Positions 34,173-42,174 of a stretch of 64,000 nt of DNA are shown piece after piece. The DNA is taken from NCBI GenBank assembly GCA_002699145.1, contig PABK01000060.1:256308-320307 (forward strand), given 5' to 3'. The translations under genes were made by a program, and so were the position numbers. Positions within the stretch are counted from its first letter, which is position 1, and the number at the start of each line of letters is the position of its first letter. This DNA comes from Halioglobus sp. Its GTDB lineage: Bacteria > Pseudomonadota > Gammaproteobacteria > Pseudomonadales > Halieaceae. Under the pieces are notes generated by a model that did not search any database, had not been told where the DNA came from, and worked only from the letters and a program-made list of their open reading frames with translations.

Positions 34173-35879
34173 TCAGAGGTAATACACCAGCACATAGGCC
34201 GACAGCAGGATGGCGATCCACAGCGCGGTGGTGCCGATCGGCCAGGAGCGGGCGAACAGCCCGCGCTCCTCGCTGTCGGCGGTGTGCGGCTGGCCCAGGT
34301 AGTGCACCGCCAGGTGCGTGAACACGCCCCTGAGCCACTGCAGCAGGCGGCCGGCAGGGCCCTGCAGCGCGTCCGCCCGGCGCCCCAGCCAGCCCAGCGC
34401 CGCGGGCAGGGCGCGGCGCCACAGCCAGTCCACATCCAGGCTCAGGGTGTCGGTGCGCTTCATCAGCGGCAGCAGCAGGAAGAACGCCAGGCCGGAAAAC
34501 AGCAGCAGCTGCAGGTAGAACAGCACCTTGCCGGCGGAGTAGGCCTGGTACTCCATGGGGTAGGGCAGCAGGGCGTAGAGCCACTGCGGGTACACGCCCA
34601 GCAGGATGCACAGCGCGGCGAAGATGAGCATGGCCAGCGCCATGTTCCACGGCGCGTCCTTGGGGCGCAGGCCGGAATCGCGCTGGAAGAACACGAACCA
34701 CGGAAACTTGATGCCGGCGTGCAGGAACACCCCGGCCGAGGCCGCGGTCAGCAGCAGGTAGACCGTGGCCATGCCCTCGTAGGCCGCCGCCTGGGAGATC
34801 AGGCTCTTGGTGGTAAAGCCCGAGGTAAGGGGAAAGCTGGAGATGGACAGGGCGCCGACGATGCAGCATACCGTGGTCAGCGGCATGGTCTGGAACAGCC
34901 CGCCCAGCTCCGTGCACTTGTTCCTGCCGGTGCGGTAGATCACCACCCCGGCGCTCATGAACAGCAGCGCCTTGTAGATGATATGGGCGAAGGCGTGGGC
35001 GGCCGCCCCGTTGAGCGCCAACTGGGTGCCGATACCCACGGCGCAGACCATGAAGCCGACCTGGTTGACGATGGAGTAGGCGAGGATGCGCCGGATGTCG
35101 TTCTCCAGCAGCGCGTAGATGATGCCGTACATCACCATGAACAGGCCCACCCCGACCAGCAGCGGTTCGCCCGGGAACAGCAGTATCAGGGCCAGCACCG
35201 CGGTCTTGGTGGTAAAGGCGGACAGGAACACCGAACCGGTGGGGCTGGACTCGGGGTAGGCGTCCGCCAGCCAGGCCGACAGCGGCGGCGCCGCGGCGTT
35301 GATGAGAATGCCGCACAACACCATGGCGCTGTTGAAGTCCTGGGCCAGCATGGGGGTGATCTGGATCGAGCCGGTGCTCACCACGATGCCCTCGATCCCC
35401 ACCTTGAGCATGACGCCACCGAGCAGGTGCAGGATGGCGTAGCGGATGCCGGCGGCGCGCGAGGCCGCGGTGCCGCCGCACCAGACCACCACGGTGGAAA
35501 ACAGCGCCATCAGCTCCCAGTACAGGAACAGGGTGATGAGGTCGCCGGCGAAACTCACGCCGATGGCGCCGGCGGCGTAGGCGTAGGCGGCGGCCAGTTC
35601 GTGCCAGCGGGCCAGGCGGAAGGCGAACAGCCCGCCGACGAAGGCCATCAGGGCGAAGATCGTGGCGAACAGGCGCCGCAGCGGGCTGCCCTCCACCGGT
35701 TCGATCTGGTAGGACATGAAGCGCAGCGTGTCCTGCACCCCGTCGGGCACCTGCCACACCGCCCACAGGGTCAGCAGTGGCGCGCCCAGCACCAGCGCCG
35801 TGCGCAGGTGGCCGCGCGCCGGGCCGATGGCCAGCGCGGCGGCGAGCATGATCAGCGCCGGGGACATCCACTCAGGCAT
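34173..35879 (-). CDS. Mrp-type antiporter subunit, third D/ND5-like proton channel protein
   Basis: A 568-aa inner-membrane protein of the NuoL/M/N-Mrp proton-translocating family, with about 14 helices. The conserved channel blocks are visible: LYWELMALFSTVVVW, STGSIQITP, SPTGSVFLSAFTTKTAVLAL, RRILAYSIVNQVGFMV and AHAFAHIIYKALLFMSAGVV. A long amphipathic C-terminal extension (HLAVHYLGQPHTADSEERG) resembles ND5/MrpA-type ends. It may stand in for the missing N-terminal part of MrpA. Start ATG 35879 overlaps the preceding small gene by eight bases. Confidence 0.85.
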   Translation of the reverse strand: MPEWMSPALIMLAAALAIGPARGHLRTALVLGAPLLTLWAVWQVPDGVQDTLRFMSYQIEPVEGSPLRRLFATIFALMAFVGGLFAFRLARWHELAAAYAYAAGAIGVSFAGDLITLFLYWELMALFSTVVVWCGGTAASRAAGIRYAILHLLGGVMLKVGIEGIVVSTGSIQITPMLAQDFNSAMVLCGILINAAAPPLSAWLADAYPESSPTGSVFLSAFTTKTAVLALILLFPGEPLLVGVGLFMVMYGIIYALLENDIRRILAYSIVNQVGFMVCAVGIGTQLALNGAAAHAFAHIIYKALLFMSAGVVIYRTGRNKCTELGGLFQTMPLTTVCCIVGALSISSFPLTSGFTTKSLISQAAAYEGMATVYLLLTAASAGVFLHAGIKFPWFVFFQRDSGLRPKDAPWNMALAMLIFAALCILLGVYPQWLYALLPYPMEYQAYSAGKVLFYLQLLLFSGLAFFLLLPLMKRTDTLSLDVDWLWRRALPAALGWLGRRADALQGPAGRLLQWLRGVFTHLAVHYLGQPHTADSEERGLFARSWPIGTTALWIAILLSAYVLVYYL

Positions 35880-36144
35880 CGTCGTTGCGCTCCTGCTGCT
35901 GATAGTAGTCGCGCGGTCGCTTGAGCAGCACACCCAGCGCCTTGGCGAACAGCACCATCAGCAGGCAGCTGAGGAAGCCGAACACGGCGCCGAAGCCGAA
36001 CCAGCCGTCGACCGTGAAATAGCCCTTGACGTAGATCACCAGCTGGCCGAGCACGGTTGCCGCGAGCACGGCGGAGAAGATCCACCACAGGCGGCGTATG
36101 GTCGCGGGGCGGGTGAGGAAGTGTCCCTGCCTGGCGTCGGTCAT
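35872..36144 (-). CDS. Small membrane protein within the antiporter operon
   Basis: A 90-aa protein with two predicted helices: LWWIFSAVLAATVLGQLVIYV and FGFGAVFGFLSCLLMVLFAKAL. The C-terminal tail is basic and charged (KRPRDYYQQQERND). It overlaps both neighbours (4 and 8 bases), so it is surely translated with the complex and probably part of it. No known Mrp letter matches. Confidence 0.7.
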   Translation of the reverse strand: MTDARQGHFLTRPATIRRLWWIFSAVLAATVLGQLVIYVKGYFTVDGWFGFGAVFGFLSCLLMVLFAKALGVLLKRPRDYYQQQERNDDA

Positions 36145-37610
36145 GGCGTCATCCCCTCTACCAGTTGTGTCTCCAGCTCGATGACCGGCCCGTTGAAGAA
36201 GAAAAAGCCGAGTGTGAGCAGGGCCGTGATGAGCAGGGCCAGCACCACCAGCGGCGGCGCCTCACCGTGCTCTACGCCGCCGGCCTCCTCGCGCGCGAAC
36301 CAGGCCATGAAGATAATCGGCAGGAAGTAGGCCGCGTTGAGCGCGGTGCTGGCGATGACAGTGAAGATCGCTAGCAGGTTGTCGGCCTGGAAGGCCCCGG
36401 CCAGGATGTACCACTTGGAGACGAAGCCGCCGGTGGGCGGCACGCCGATCATACTCAGCGCGCCAATGGTGAATGCGCCCATGGTCCAGGGCATGCGCCG
36501 GCCGATGCCGCGCAACTGGTGCAACTCGGTTTTCTTCGCCGCCGTGTAGATCGCCCCGGCGGCGAAGAACAGGGTGATCTTGCCGAAGGCGTGCGCCACC
36601 ATGTGGATCGCCGCGCCGACTTCCGCCAGGGGCTTGAGCACCGCCGCGGCCATTACCACGTAGGAGAGCTGCGACACGGTGGAGTAGGCCAGCAGGCGCT
36701 TGATGTTCTGCTGGCGCAGGGCGACCAGGCTGGCGGTGATGATGGTGAAGGCGGTGGCGAAGACCAGCCAGCCGGAACTGGGCTCGGCGAAGAGGAAATC
36801 GACGCCGAAAATGTAGACGATGATCTTGGTGATGGAGAAGACGCCGGCCTTGACCACCGCCACCGCGTGCAGCAGCGCGCTGACCGGCGTGGGTGCGACC
36901 ATCGCCGCCGGCAGCCAGCGGTGCACGGGCATCACCGCGGCCTTGCCCACGCCGAACACGAACAGCGCCAGCAGCAGGCCCACATCCGCTCCCGCGATGT
37001 TGCCGGCGAGAATGCCGCCGGCGGTGAAATCGCCGCTGCCGGCCACGTGGTAGGTCCAGATGATGGCGGGCAGGAACAGGCCGATGGAGGTGCCCAGCAA
37101 TACGCCGAGGTAGACGCGCGCCGAGCGCACGGTGGCCTCGTCGCCCTTGTGCGACACCAGCGGGTAGGTCGACAGGGTGAGCATCTCGTAGAACAGGAAC
37201 AGGGTGAACAGGTTGGCGGCGAAGGCGATGCCCATGGTGGCGGCCAGGGCCAGCGCGAAGCAGGCGTAGAAGCGGGTCTGTTTGCGTTCGTTGTTGCCGC
37301 GCATGTAGCCGATGGAGTACAGGGAGTTGACGATCCACAGCCCCGAGGCCAGCGCGGCGAACAACATGCCCAGCGGCTCCACGCGGAAGGCGATGGGCAG
37401 TCCGGGCAGCACCTCGCTCAGCGTCACCTGCGGTCGTGCGCCCGCGAACAGGTCCGGCAGCAGGCCCCACACCACCCAGGCCAGGCACAGGGCGCCGCCC
37501 AGGGTAACCGCCTCGCGCAGGTTGTCGGCGACGCGCCCGGCCAGCACGATGCCCAGCGCCACGAGCAGCGGCAGGCCCAGGGCGACCAGCACGGCGGTTT
37601 CGGCGCTCAC
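36141..37610 (-). CDS. mnhD: Mrp-type antiporter subunit D (second copy)
   Basis: A 489-aa polytopic proton channel subunit. Key residues sit in FLFYEMLTLSTYPLV (TM5 Glu), FGVGKAAVMPVHRWLPAAMVAPTPVSALLHAVAVVKAG (TM7 Lys block), RLLAYSTVSQLSYVV and VAHAFGKITLFFAAG. It overlaps the previous D subunit by four bases (ATGA-type). Part of a cation/proton antiporter. Confidence 0.9.
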   Translation of the reverse strand: MSAETAVLVALGLPLLVALGIVLAGRVADNLREAVTLGGALCLAWVVWGLLPDLFAGARPQVTLSEVLPGLPIAFRVEPLGMLFAALASGLWIVNSLYSIGYMRGNNERKQTRFYACFALALAATMGIAFAANLFTLFLFYEMLTLSTYPLVSHKGDEATVRSARVYLGVLLGTSIGLFLPAIIWTYHVAGSGDFTAGGILAGNIAGADVGLLLALFVFGVGKAAVMPVHRWLPAAMVAPTPVSALLHAVAVVKAGVFSITKIIVYIFGVDFLFAEPSSGWLVFATAFTIITASLVALRQQNIKRLLAYSTVSQLSYVVMAAAVLKPLAEVGAAIHMVAHAFGKITLFFAAGAIYTAAKKTELHQLRGIGRRMPWTMGAFTIGALSMIGVPPTGGFVSKWYILAGAFQADNLLAIFTVIASTALNAAYFLPIIFMAWFAREEAGGVEHGEAPPLVVLALLITALLTLGFFFFNGPVIELETQLVEGMTP

Positions 37611-39097
37611 AGCGTGTGCCCCAGCAGCAGTTGCGCCGCCGCCGACGACAGCGTCAGCGGGAACTGCGGCGCCAGGCCGAAGCCGATATTGGCCAGTGCC
37701 ACCAGCCAGGTCACCAGCAACAGCGACAGCGGCGCCTCGCCCGGGGACGAGGGTTGCGCCACGGCGGGCCTGAAGTACAAGGTTTCCACCACGCGCCAGA
37801 TATAGACCACCGCCATCAGCGAACTGACCAGTACGATGGCCACCAGCACCCAGGCGAAATCACCCTGCTCCAGCGCCGCGCTGATCAGCAGCCACTTGCT
37901 GATAAAGCCGGCGGTGCCGGGTACGCCGATCAGGCTCAGGCCGCAGACAACGAAGGCCGCCGACGTGAAGGGCATGGAGCGCGCCGCCCCGGCGAGCTGG
38001 TCGATGCGCAGGTCGCGGTAGTGACAGGCCAGGCAGGCCACGGCGAGAAACAGGCCGCCCTTGGCCAGCGCGTGGTTGAACAAATGCGTGCCCGAGGCCA
38101 GCAGGCCGGCCTCGGTGGCGAAACTCGCGCCGAGGATAATGTAGCCGATCTGCGCTACCGAGGACGTCGCCAGCCGCCGTTTCAGGTGCCCCTCGAACAT
38201 GGCGACGGCGGAGGCGACCAGGATACCCAGCACCGCCAGCGGCAGGAGGAAAAACGTCGACTGCAACTCATGGCCGGGCAGGTTCGCCTGGAAGACGAAG
38301 AAGTCGAAGCGGATGAGGACGTAGACCGCCACCTTGGTGCCGCAGGCGGCGAGAAATACCGTCACCATGTGCGGCGCATGGGTGTAGGCGTTGGGCAGCC
38401 ACACGTGCAGGGGGAATACCGCCGCCTTCAGCGCCAGCCCGATGGTGATGAAGCCGGCGGCCACCAGCACCGGGTTGGTGTGGGCGACCTCGCCAATGCG
38501 CGCCTCCATATCGGCCAGGTTCAGCGTGCCGGTCATCATGTAGATCATGCCCACGCCGATGAGGTAGAACGTCGCGCCCAGGGTGCCCATGATGAGGTAC
38601 TTGAACACCGCCGGAAGCGCCCGGCGGTCCGGCCCGCCGGCGATGAGCACGTAGCTGGCCAGGGAGGATATCTCCATGAACACGAAAATATTGAAGGCGT
38701 CCGCGGCGACCGCGATGCCCGCCAGTCCCGCCAGGGCCAGCAGCCAGGCGGAGTAGAACAGCGGCTGGCGCGCCGCGTCGATCTGCCGGTTGACGCTGGT
38801 GCGGGCGGCGATGATGGCCACCAGGCCGGCGCCGGTGATGATCAGCAGCAACAGTGCGCTGAACGGCCCCACCGCCAGCTCGATGCCGTAGGGCGCGCTC
38901 CAGCCGCCCATGTCGTAGCGCAGCACCGCGCCCGCGGAGACCGCCCTGGCCATGGCCAGGGCGATGCAGAACGCCAGTCCCGCCACCGCCGAGGCGCCGG
39001 CCCAGGCCAGTCCCCGCGGCTTCAGCAGCACGACGAGGGGGGCCGCCAGCAGTGGGGCGACGACTTGAAGCGCCGGCAGGTGGGGAGTCAGGTCCAT
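37607..39097 (-). CDS. mnhD: Mrp-type antiporter subunit D (first copy)
   Basis: A 496-aa proton channel subunit with FVFMEISSLASYVLIAGG, GLALKAAVFPLHVWLPNAYTHAPHMV, RRLATSSVAQIGYIILG and FNHALAKGGLFLAVACLA, in which charged residues of the family are kept. The start MDLTPHLPALQVVAPL at ATG 39097 leads straight into the first helix; upstream sequence belongs to subunit C. It lies four bases after the C gene. Confidence 0.9.
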   Translation of the reverse strand: MDLTPHLPALQVVAPLLAAPLVVLLKPRGLAWAGASAVAGLAFCIALAMARAVSAGAVLRYDMGGWSAPYGIELAVGPFSALLLLIITGAGLVAIIAARTSVNRQIDAARQPLFYSAWLLALAGLAGIAVAADAFNIFVFMEISSLASYVLIAGGPDRRALPAVFKYLIMGTLGATFYLIGVGMIYMMTGTLNLADMEARIGEVAHTNPVLVAAGFITIGLALKAAVFPLHVWLPNAYTHAPHMVTVFLAACGTKVAVYVLIRFDFFVFQANLPGHELQSTFFLLPLAVLGILVASAVAMFEGHLKRRLATSSVAQIGYIILGASFATEAGLLASGTHLFNHALAKGGLFLAVACLACHYRDLRIDQLAGAARSMPFTSAAFVVCGLSLIGVPGTAGFISKWLLISAALEQGDFAWVLVAIVLVSSLMAVVYIWRVVETLYFRPAVAQPSSPGEAPLSLLLVTWLVALANIGFGLAPQFPLTLSSAAAQLLLGHTL

Positions 39098-39101
39098 CAG
39101 T

Positions 39102-39461
39102 TCAATCCGCGTCCAGGATCTCGTGTTCCTCGATGGTGCCGTAGCATTCGCGGATGCGCACCACGATGGCCAGGCCCAGGGCCAGGGTCGATACACCGAC
39201 CACGATCGCGGTGAGGATCAGCACCTGGGGCAGGGGGTTGGAGAACACCGGGTTCTCCACGCCCTGCTGGAAGATCGGCGCGGTGCCCCCCTCGACCTTG
39301 TCCATGGTGATGTACATGAGGAAGACGGCGGACTGGAACAGGGACAGTCCGATCAGCTTCTTCACCAAGTTGACCTTGGCGATGACCGTATACAGCCCCA
39401 CCGAGAGCACGATGGCGAACACCCAGTAATTGAAGTAGCCAAGCAGCTCGAGCAGGGTCAT
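39102..39461 (-). CDS. mnhC: Mrp-type antiporter subunit C (NuoK-like)
   Basis: A 119-aa protein with three helices resembling NuoK: FNYWVFAIVLSVGLYTVIAK, KKLIGLSLFQSAVFLMYITM (Glu/Lys positions varied) and LILTAIVVGVSTLALGLAIVV. The ITMDKVEGGTAPI loop and NPLPQVLILTAIVVG are family hallmarks. Starts with ATGA overlap on the previous gene. Confidence 0.88.
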   Translation of the reverse strand: MTLLELLGYFNYWVFAIVLSVGLYTVIAKVNLVKKLIGLSLFQSAVFLMYITMDKVEGGTAPIFQQGVENPVFSNPLPQVLILTAIVVGVSTLALGLAIVVRIRECYGTIEEHEILDAD

Positions 39462-40438
39462 GCGCGCACCGGCCGGCTGGCGAAGGCGTGGAAGATACTC
39501 AGCAGCGCACCGCAAACCGCCATGCCCACGCCCGCTTCGATGACCAACAGGCCCACCTGTTGCCCCAGGACGGGGTCGTCGAACAGCACCGAGTAGTCGA
39601 GGAAGTTGCCGCCCAGCACTATGCACAGCAGGCCCACCGCGCCGTACAGGCTGGCGCCGCCGACCACCAGGGTGATCAGCACCGGCCGAGGAATGGCCCG
39701 CAGGGCCGCGTCCTCGCCCTCTAGCAGGGCGTAGAGAATGACGCCGGTGGCGATCAGCGCGCCGGCCTGGAAGCCGCCCCCGGGGCTGTATTCGCCGTGG
39801 AACTGTACGTACAGGCCGAACAGCACGATAAACGGTATCAGCAGGCGCCCCACCACCTGGGGAATCAGGTGGTGGCGCAGGCCCTGGCTCTGGGTACTCG
39901 CCCGGGGTGCGGCATCGGTGGGCTTGACGGAGAAAATGAACAGCACGCCGATGCAGGCGGAGAACACCACGAAGACCTCGCCGAGGGTGTCGTAGCCGCG
40001 GAAGCTGCCCAGCACCGCGGTGACCACGTTGGGGATGTCGATGTACTCGGGGGTCTTTTCCAGGTACCACGGTGCGATGTGCTGGTGCACCGGGGCCTCG
40101 GGATCGCCCAGGCGCGGCTGGTCGAAGGTGGCGTAGATGAGCAGCGTGGCCAGTATCGCCACCACCACCAGGGCCAGGCGCCCGCCGGTGCGTGCGTACT
40201 GCTCGCGCTCGGCGGTCAGTGTCAGTGCGCCGAGGAAGATCACCGTGGTGATGCCGGCGCCGACGGCGGCCTCGGTCAGCGCCACGTCGGCCGCGTCGAG
40301 TACAAAGAAGTTGGTGGCCATCAGCAGGCTGAAAATGGAGGTGAGCATCACCGCCACGAACAGGTTGTCGGTGCGCACCACCGCCAGCGCCGTGATTACC
40401 AGCAGCGACAGCAGGAATACCGCGAACACGATGATCAC
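39458..40438 (-). CDS. Fused MrpA C-terminal (MbhD/E-like) and MrpB subunit
   Basis: A 326-aa protein in three parts. Residues 1-80 are MbhD/DUF4040-like (DAADVALTEAAVGAGITTVIFLGAL). Residues ~85-180 are MbhE-like (PNVVTAVLGSFRGYDTLGEVFVVFSACIG). The remainder is MnhB-like (LLIPFIVLFGLYVQFHGEY, SPGGGFQAGALIATG). In standard Mrp systems the first two parts end MrpA and MrpB is separate. Here MrpA's large N-terminal channel half is absent. ATGA overlaps on both sides. Confidence 0.85.
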   Translation of the reverse strand: MIIVFAVFLLSLLVITALAVVRTDNLFVAVMLTSIFSLLMATNFFVLDAADVALTEAAVGAGITTVIFLGALTLTAEREQYARTGGRLALVVVAILATLLIYATFDQPRLGDPEAPVHQHIAPWYLEKTPEYIDIPNVVTAVLGSFRGYDTLGEVFVVFSACIGVLFIFSVKPTDAAPRASTQSQGLRHHLIPQVVGRLLIPFIVLFGLYVQFHGEYSPGGGFQAGALIATGVILYALLEGEDAALRAIPRPVLITLVVGGASLYGAVGLLCIVLGGNFLDYSVLFDDPVLGQQVGLLVIEAGVGMAVCGALLSIFHAFASRPVRA

Positions 40439-40773
40439 CGGGCGTCTCCTTCGTCGTTCTCCTCCAGGCCGCGGGCGCCGGGGCGCATGCCCGATTGCAG
40501 CGCCGCGTTGGCCACCGCGTAACTGGCCACCGGGCCGGTGAGCAGGAGAAACACCATGATCGCGGCCAGCTTCGGGGTCGCCAGGGTGAGGCCTGCCTGC
40601 AACATCATGCCGCTGAAGATGAGGATGGTGGCCATGGTTTCGGTCAGGCTGGCGGCGTGCAGGCGGGTGTAGAACTCGGGCAGGCGCAGGGCGCCGATGC
40701 CGCCGATGAGGACGAAGGCGCCGCCGGTGGCCATCAGCACCCAGCTGACGATTTCCAGCACGCTGTCAATCAT
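40435..40773 (-). CDS. mnhG: Mrp-type antiporter subunit G
   Basis: A 112-aa three-helix protein with the PhaG_MnhG signature FVLIGGIGALRLPEFYTRLHAAS, followed by ETMATILIFSGMMLQAGL and AIMVFLLLTGPVASYAVANAAL. It overlaps subunit F by eight bases and the next gene by four. Confidence 0.9.
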   Translation of the reverse strand: MIDSVLEIVSWVLMATGGAFVLIGGIGALRLPEFYTRLHAASLTETMATILIFSGMMLQAGLTLATPKLAAIMVFLLLTGPVASYAVANAALQSGMRPGARGLEENDEGDAR

Positions 40774-41047
40774 GTCGCGGCTCCTGTTCGCGGCTGGAGC
40801 GTTCCTGCAGGAATTCCAGCACCGCGAGAATGCCCACCAGGTTGATCAGGGCGTAGGCCAGCGCCAGGTCGAGGAAGTCCGGGCGGCCGATGAGATAGGC
40901 GATCACCGACAGCAGCAGCGCGGTCTTGGTGCCGAACATGTTCACCGCCAGCACGCGGTCGTAGCGCGTGGGGCCGCGCAGGGCGCGCACCAGGGCCAGC
41001 ACCATGGTGACCAGGATGGCCAGGGCGACGACGAGGTACATGCTCAT
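40766..41047 (-). CDS. mnhF: Mrp-type antiporter subunit F
   Basis: A 93-aa three-helix protein. VVALAILVTMVLALVRALRG, PTRYDRVLAVNMFGTKTALLL and YALINLVGILAVLEFL match MrpF/PhaF. It starts at ATG 41047, overlapping the subunit E stop as ATGA. Confidence 0.88.
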   Translation of the reverse strand: MSMYLVVALAILVTMVLALVRALRGPTRYDRVLAVNMFGTKTALLLSVIAYLIGRPDFLDLALAYALINLVGILAVLEFLQERSSREQEPRHD

Positions 41048-41538
41048 CCCAGCCCCAGGCGCGCGGTTTGCCGCTGCGCCTCCTGCTCCTGCAGGGCCTG
41101 CGCCGCCTCGCGGGTGAGACAGTGCACCTGCAGCGTGTCCTCGTGCATGTCGATGGTCACGGTGCCCGGTGACAGGGTGATGGCGTTGCCCAGTATCACC
41201 TTGCCCGACTCGGTGGACTCGTCCGTGGTCAATGTGACCAGGGTCGGGCTCACCGGCAGGGAGGGACTGAGGACGATGCGCGCCACCTCGAGGCTGGACT
41301 TGATGACCTCGCGCAGCAACCAGAGCCAGAAGGCGGGCAGGCGCAACAGCGTGCGCAGCGGCAGTTGCAGGCGGAAAAAGCCCATGCGCCGGGCCAGCCA
41401 GGCGCTGAGCAGGCAGGAGAACAGGCCCAGCCACAACAGCAGCGGCTTGAACATGCCGGACCACAGCGTCCAGCTGAGCAGCAATATCAGGATCAGTCCC
41501 AGCAGCGGCAGTAGCTTGAGTGTGCCTCGTCGCGGCAT
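41044..41538 (-). CDS. mnhE: Mrp-type antiporter subunit E
   Basis: A 164-aa protein with two N-terminal helices (LLPLLGLILILLLSWTLWSG and KPLLLWLGLFSCLLSAWLA) and a cytosolic domain with LLREVIKSSLEVARIVLSP, GNAITLSPGTVTIDMHEDTLQVHCL, the MNHE signature. First antiporter gene proper, four bases after the exported leader gene. Codes through to the 34173 end of the operon. Confidence 0.9.
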   Translation of the reverse strand: MPRRGTLKLLPLLGLILILLLSWTLWSGMFKPLLLWLGLFSCLLSAWLARRMGFFRLQLPLRTLLRLPAFWLWLLREVIKSSLEVARIVLSPSLPVSPTLVTLTTDESTESGKVILGNAITLSPGTVTIDMHEDTLQVHCLTREAAQALQEQEAQRQTARLGLG

Positions 41539-41542
41539 GACG

Positions 41543-42043
41543 CTATTCCTCCTCGCAGGGGAAATGCGCTTGCAGGGAGCGGTACACCGCGTCGCGCGCC
41601 GGCGACCCGGCGTCGGCGCCGCTGTCCAGCTGCCGCAGGTCGCCGACCACCGCTGCGACCACCGCGCTCAGCGGCAGCGGGCTGCCGAGGCAGAAGCCCG
41701 CCAGCTGGGCCGCGCGCGAGCGCTCCGCGTGGCTGGGCAGGCGCGTGCGCAGGGCGCGTTCGGTGAAGGACTCCTCGCGCTGCGCCGCGCCCTCGACACC
41801 GAGCATGACCTGGGCGTCGGTGGCCACCGCGCCGTCGATGAAGCCCTGGATATAGCGCAGACAGTACTGCGCGTCGGCGCCTTCCGGGGCCGCGGCCAGG
41901 TGTGCGCAGTGCGCCGCCAGCTCGTGCACGCTGAGTACTTCCAGCGTGCGCGCCGGTGCGGCCTGCAGCAGCGCGGCACACAGCGCGGCGAGGGACAGGC
42001 AGGTCCGGAGGCGGCGGGGAACGGGCGGGGATGGGCTGCGCAT
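41543..42043 (-). CDS. Small exported protein heading the antiporter operon (Rap1a/Tai-like?)
   Basis: A 166-aa protein with a signal peptide (RRLRTCLSLAALCAALLQAA). The mature part has SVHELAAHCAHLAAAPEGAD and YCLRYIQGFIDGAVATD, then LAGFCLGSPLPLSAVVAAVVGDL. The spacing of cysteines and the GFIDGA block recalls the Rap1a/Tai fold, which also occurs in many housekeeping periplasmic proteins. ATG 42043 was chosen over longer frames. Only four bases separate it from mnhE, so it is in the operon; a role in antiport is unproven. Confidence 0.6.
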   Translation of the reverse strand: MRSPSPPVPRRLRTCLSLAALCAALLQAAPARTLEVLSVHELAAHCAHLAAAPEGADAQYCLRYIQGFIDGAVATDAQVMLGVEGAAQREESFTERALRTRLPSHAERSRAAQLAGFCLGSPLPLSAVVAAVVGDLRQLDSGADAGSPARDAVYRSLQAHFPCEEE

Positions 42044-42174
42044 GGGCAAACAGGGAACGCGTCGGGTGATACGGGACCGGTACGGTACCACGCCCTGAAT
42101 AAATCAGGCAATCGGCGCTGGCGCACCGCGGCGGCTGGCGGGTGGAACCGTGGCCTGCGCGCCGCGCCGCGCTC

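Noticed and set aside
34161-35924. Long plus-strand frame opposite the third D subunit
   Set aside because: Antisense shadow rich in Gln, Gly and His with no recognisable fold, while the minus strand encodes a clear channel protein.
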